This document shows positions 61,277 through 64,000 of a DNA stretch of 64,000 nt, piece after piece. This DNA is from Rhipidocladum racemiflorum (taxonomy: Eukaryota; Streptophyta; Magnoliopsida; Poales; Poaceae). The position numbers and the translations under genes are program-made. The DNA is taken from NCBI GenBank assembly GCA_036346355.1, contig CM070580.1:31330874-31394873 (forward strand), in the 5' to 3' direction. Each line of letters opens with the position of its first letter. Positions within the stretch are counted from its first letter, which is position 1. The notes beneath the pieces were generated by a model. That model was given only the letters and a program-made list of their open reading frames with translations. It was not told where the DNA came from and made no database searches.

Positions 61277-62079
61277 GTCTCTCCTAGTCGGAGATGGGAC
61301 ACCCTTGCCTGCAAATAAAATGTAGGATGACAATATGAGCTATTAATCGCCTGCAAGCAACTACACAAAAATTTCAAAGCGCACTTACCCCATTTTTGAG
61401 TTTCCCTGACGGCGCTAACGAAGTAGGGATTGTCTGCTTTCCTCTCTGCAATACCAGCCATGTGGAAAATTTTGGCCCGGGCCGAGCCAATCGCCTGCTT
61501 CATATTCCTCCCCTTCTGTGTCCAGCTTCTAGTGCCAATCCTTGTTTGCACAGGGCCACGGGCTGTACCAAGGTTGTAATCCCTCAAGGCTGGTCTATCC
61601 CGTTGTGAGGAACTCTAAAACATCCTCGGCAACACACTTTCGCCCCCTCCTCTAGCCCCCATAGAGGAGCCACTACCACCACCGTGCTCATACCTACCAC
61701 CTGACCGACTGATAAATTCTGCCTCCGCTCTGGAGGCAGCCATGGCATGCTGAAGTTGGTCTTCCTCATCAGCATTACCCGTGTACTCTGAATATGCACT
61801 TCTCCTTGGTGGGGAATCCATAGCTGCTGCTTCCTTTCTAAGCCTCTCGTCCCTCTTTCCCTTCCTCTTATTCTTCATCCTGTCTAGGTCGCGCTGAAAG
61901 TACTCACAAACCTCCTTAGGAACTTGACTGCAATGGACAACATTTGTACCGCGTCCTACCAAGTGGTGTTTCAGTCGGGTTGAACCGCCTCCTCTCTTCT
62001 CTTGGTGATAGTACTTACAGCGAAATCTGGTCCCTATCTTGTCACCGTGCTCCCATACAACATCGCCCAGGTCTGCCAT

Positions 62080-63000
62080 CTACTAATACATAAAATATTC
62101 ACCTTGTATGTAAACATAACCATAATACTATTATAACATACACAAAAAATATAGCAACTAATTAACCATCACTACGATCAATCACCATAATGCTATGTTA
62201 TACTCTATAAATCTATACTATACATAGGTTCTTGTTCGCGCAAAAAACGTGAAGGAGGGTTTTCGGCCTCGAACACACAAGACAAACGCCGGGTTTGCAG
62301 AGCGTGCCAGTCAATTTGACCTGAAATTGACAAGGTAGAGTTTGTAATTTGATCAAAGCCGATAAACAAGGATCTATCGGCTTTTCGCTAGTCGGCAAGA
62401 ACCGATTAGGAGATAACTAGATCAATCGGTTACAATTGATCAGGATACACGGTAAAAATCGGCTTCGGGAAGGCGATGCGCAACAAAACGAAGCAGATCA
62501 AACCTGAGTGAAATCGTCAAAAATCAACAATCGGCGATGCGCAACTATGTTGATTCCGTCGACTTGCAGAGGGATCTATGAAAGCTAAAACAATGTAAAA
62601 GAAAAGCTTGTAAAAAGTAGATGTGTGTGTTGTTGGATTGATTCCTTTTCGCTTGACATCTGCCTCCTTTTATAACACATCTGGCCGATCCGAGTTGTAC
62701 ATGGATACGGTGCGTTTATCCGTATCGGCCTTTAATCTGGTTTCCTTTCCTTTTTAGAAACGGATACCTTTTCTGATTCGTTTACCGATTTCTTTCCATA
62801 CGTACATTTTCTTTCCGCTTCAGACCGATTTCAATACATGCCGAATTTTGGTGCAAACATATGCCCCCCATTTTTGAAAGGTAGCTTGCTATCTTTCAAA
62901 AATCCCTTCGCCTTTTTCCGTGATCGGCTTGTCGTTTAGGATTCACCTCGGTAACTTCCCCATTAATGGCGCCGCAATGCCCTCGATGCGTTTTTAATGC
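62080..63000. other. boundary region, element with GCCGAT words
   Basis: From about 62270 the sequence is full of ATCGGC/GCCGAT words and contains AT-rich TATA-like sites (TTTTATAACAC near 62668). At 62865 there is a TGCCCCCC stretch. It looks like the regulatory part of the unit carrying the plant-mobile-domain gene, but I cannot define its ends. Confidence 0.35.
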
Positions 63001-63038
63001 AAAGAATCGCTCCCGCTTTTCACCTTTTTCACCGAGGT

Positions 63039-63048
63039 ATAAATATGA
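63039..63048 (+). promoter_or_regulatory. TATA box ahead of the PMD gene
   Basis: GTATAAATAT, about 100 bp before the first likely start codon at 63141. Confidence 0.45.
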
Positions 63049-63140
63049 GGTCCCCTGCGGTCATTTTCACCCTGGCGTGCTCGCTCATCTTGAAAATCGG
63101 CTTCTCTCCGTGTCAATCCCTCTTTCCGTCAGATCGCTGA

Positions 63141-64000
63141 AATGGACGCATCCAGTACTCATTCCGATCCCGTATAGCGACCATCAAGATTTTCTAGGTC
63201 CAGTAGGAACTATAGAAACCGATACGGTTGTTGGAGACGAGATCCCTAGACTCCCTTTGTCGGCTCCTGGCTACAACATCAAGGAATGGACCAAAAGCTT
63301 TAGGGCTTGGCCGACAGCTCTCAAGGGCTGGTGGTCCTATTAGAGTTTCGGCCCAAAAGAAGGCGGAGTGGGAAGGAATGGGTATTGCTGAGTGCATTCC
63401 CATGTCCTTAGCCGCTCCAGAACCTAATGAATCCTTAGTAGCCGCCGCTTGCTATTTTTGGTCAGATTCCTTTAACGCCTTCTTTTTCCCAACTGGTCCT
63501 ATCGGCCCAACCCTCCTAGACATGGCCGAATTGTGCTGCCTTAGGCCTGATGGAGACCAAATATCGGCTTTTAGCGGGAAACCTCAGTACAAATTGACCA
63601 GAAAAAGGGAGAAGGTTGGTCCAGATATATACAAAATAACAACAAAGTAATCGGCCTCAGATCGGATGAGGAACATGTAGTTTTCCTCAACTTATGGCTA
63701 GACCGATTTCTCTTCTGTGCGCTTCCTTAGGACCAACCTGTGTTTATCAATTCATGTCGGAGCAACTAGTCATGGGTCGCTTCGGCTAGCTTTAGGAAAA
63801 TCTTTGTTGAAATTTGTGTACCATATGATGCATATCATCCGAGTCGGCTTTTACCGGCAATGGCTTCTATGTCGTAGGCAATGTTGGTGGCCCACTTTGG
63901 TTTATCCAGATCTGGCTTTCTTGCGTTTTGCCGCCTCATTATCCCGGATCCTTCGGAAGAATCGGCTTTCCCAATAGAAGATTTTCCTGAAGGCGCAACT
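63141..64000 (+). pseudogene. plant-mobile-domain (PMD) gene, broken, cut by window edge
   Basis: The plus strand encodes pieces typical of the PMD family (aminotransferase-like plant mobile domain). They are the MDASSTHSDPV start at 63141, KKAEWEGMGIAECIPMSL at about 63358-63410, then FWSDSFNAFFFPTGPIGPT, LLDMAELCCLRPDG, and further right HVVFLNLWLDRF, LALGKSLLKFVYHMMH and QWLLCRRQCWWPTL. The frame changes near 63175, 63335, 63640, 63710 and 63775, so it is not translatable. PMD proteins occur as host silencing factors (MAIN/MAIL) and inside transposons; the repeat-rich surroundings favour a transposon-borne copy. Confidence 0.65.

Larger units (their letters stand above)
55276..62079 (-). 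pseudogene. hAT transposase, BED / DUF659 type, interrupted by an LTR
   Basis: Exons: 62079-61389; 61308-61277 continued at 57612-57383 across the LTR insertion; 57297-56616; 56548-56341; 56263-55276. Order: BED finger (VWEHGDKIG, then CKYYH), acidic/basic linker, GVPSPT region, DUF659 with CDSW and INFM (57560-57450), IDNGANYKKACRLI...CVAHTINFML (57240-57140), and the hAT dimerisation domain CASSSGCEHNWSTFAFIHT (56190-56130). Disabling changes: the second zinc-ligand Cys of the BED finger is Tyr, there are in-frame stops near 61617, 57008, 56472 and 55961, and a frameshift occurs near 56500. A relic that cannot make transposase. Confidence 0.85.

Overview
This is plant nuclear DNA, almost certainly from a grass (Poaceae). 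The only intact host gene reads as a grass-type alpha-N-acetylglucosaminidase split by many short GT-AG introns. The rest is dominated by grass-style transposons: gypsy LTRs starting TGTAACATCCC, copia LTRs starting TGAAAGGATC, RICESLEEPER-like and DUF659-type hAT genes, a MuDR-like MULE, and LINE tails. I see no bacterial, organellar, rRNA or CRISPR sequence.

Layout. 1-3286: most of a gypsy LTR on the minus strand. 3287-4635: a copia LTR. 4635-11070: two copies of a decayed hAT transposase gene in direct repeat, copy 2 still joined to its 5' terminus at 11070. 11737-12166: a 5'-truncated LINE. 12781-14990: four small non-autonomous hAT elements. 15190-19733: a complete 4.5 kb MULE with long inverted repeats and two convergent genes, a frameshifted MuDR-type transposase and an intact GRF zinc-finger gene. 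20048-22190: another small hAT, a dispersed repeat and two palindrome-rich GC blocks. 22402-24633: a solo gypsy-type LTR. 24820-26935: degenerate tandem repeats and a small hAT.

27203-42599: the NAGLU gene on the minus strand, with 19 exons that can be read end to end (809 codons, no frameshift). Its intron 14 has swallowed a solo LTR that holds a second solo LTR and a MITE. Its intron 9 holds a small non-autonomous LTR element. A MITE lies about 170 bp upstream of its start codon.

43192-45150: two more small hAT elements. 45155-49115: tandem repeats, hAT termini, a LINE 3' fragment, and an hAT transposase C-terminus that is interrupted by a gypsy element (LTR 49119-52598, then primer-binding site and gag-like remnants to about 53967). 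54542-62079: a DUF659-type hAT gene on the minus strand, split inside an exon by a solo LTR that itself contains another solo LTR. 63000-64000: a broken plant-mobile-domain gene running off the right edge.

The intact NAGLU reading frame shows that the assembly is good at base level, so the many frameshifts in the transposase genes are probably real decay. The most interesting unit is the MULE: two genes face each other and each starts close to the inner end of one near-identical terminal repeat, like mudrA and mudrB of maize MuDR, but a GRF zinc-finger protein takes the second position and is the only one of the two still intact.
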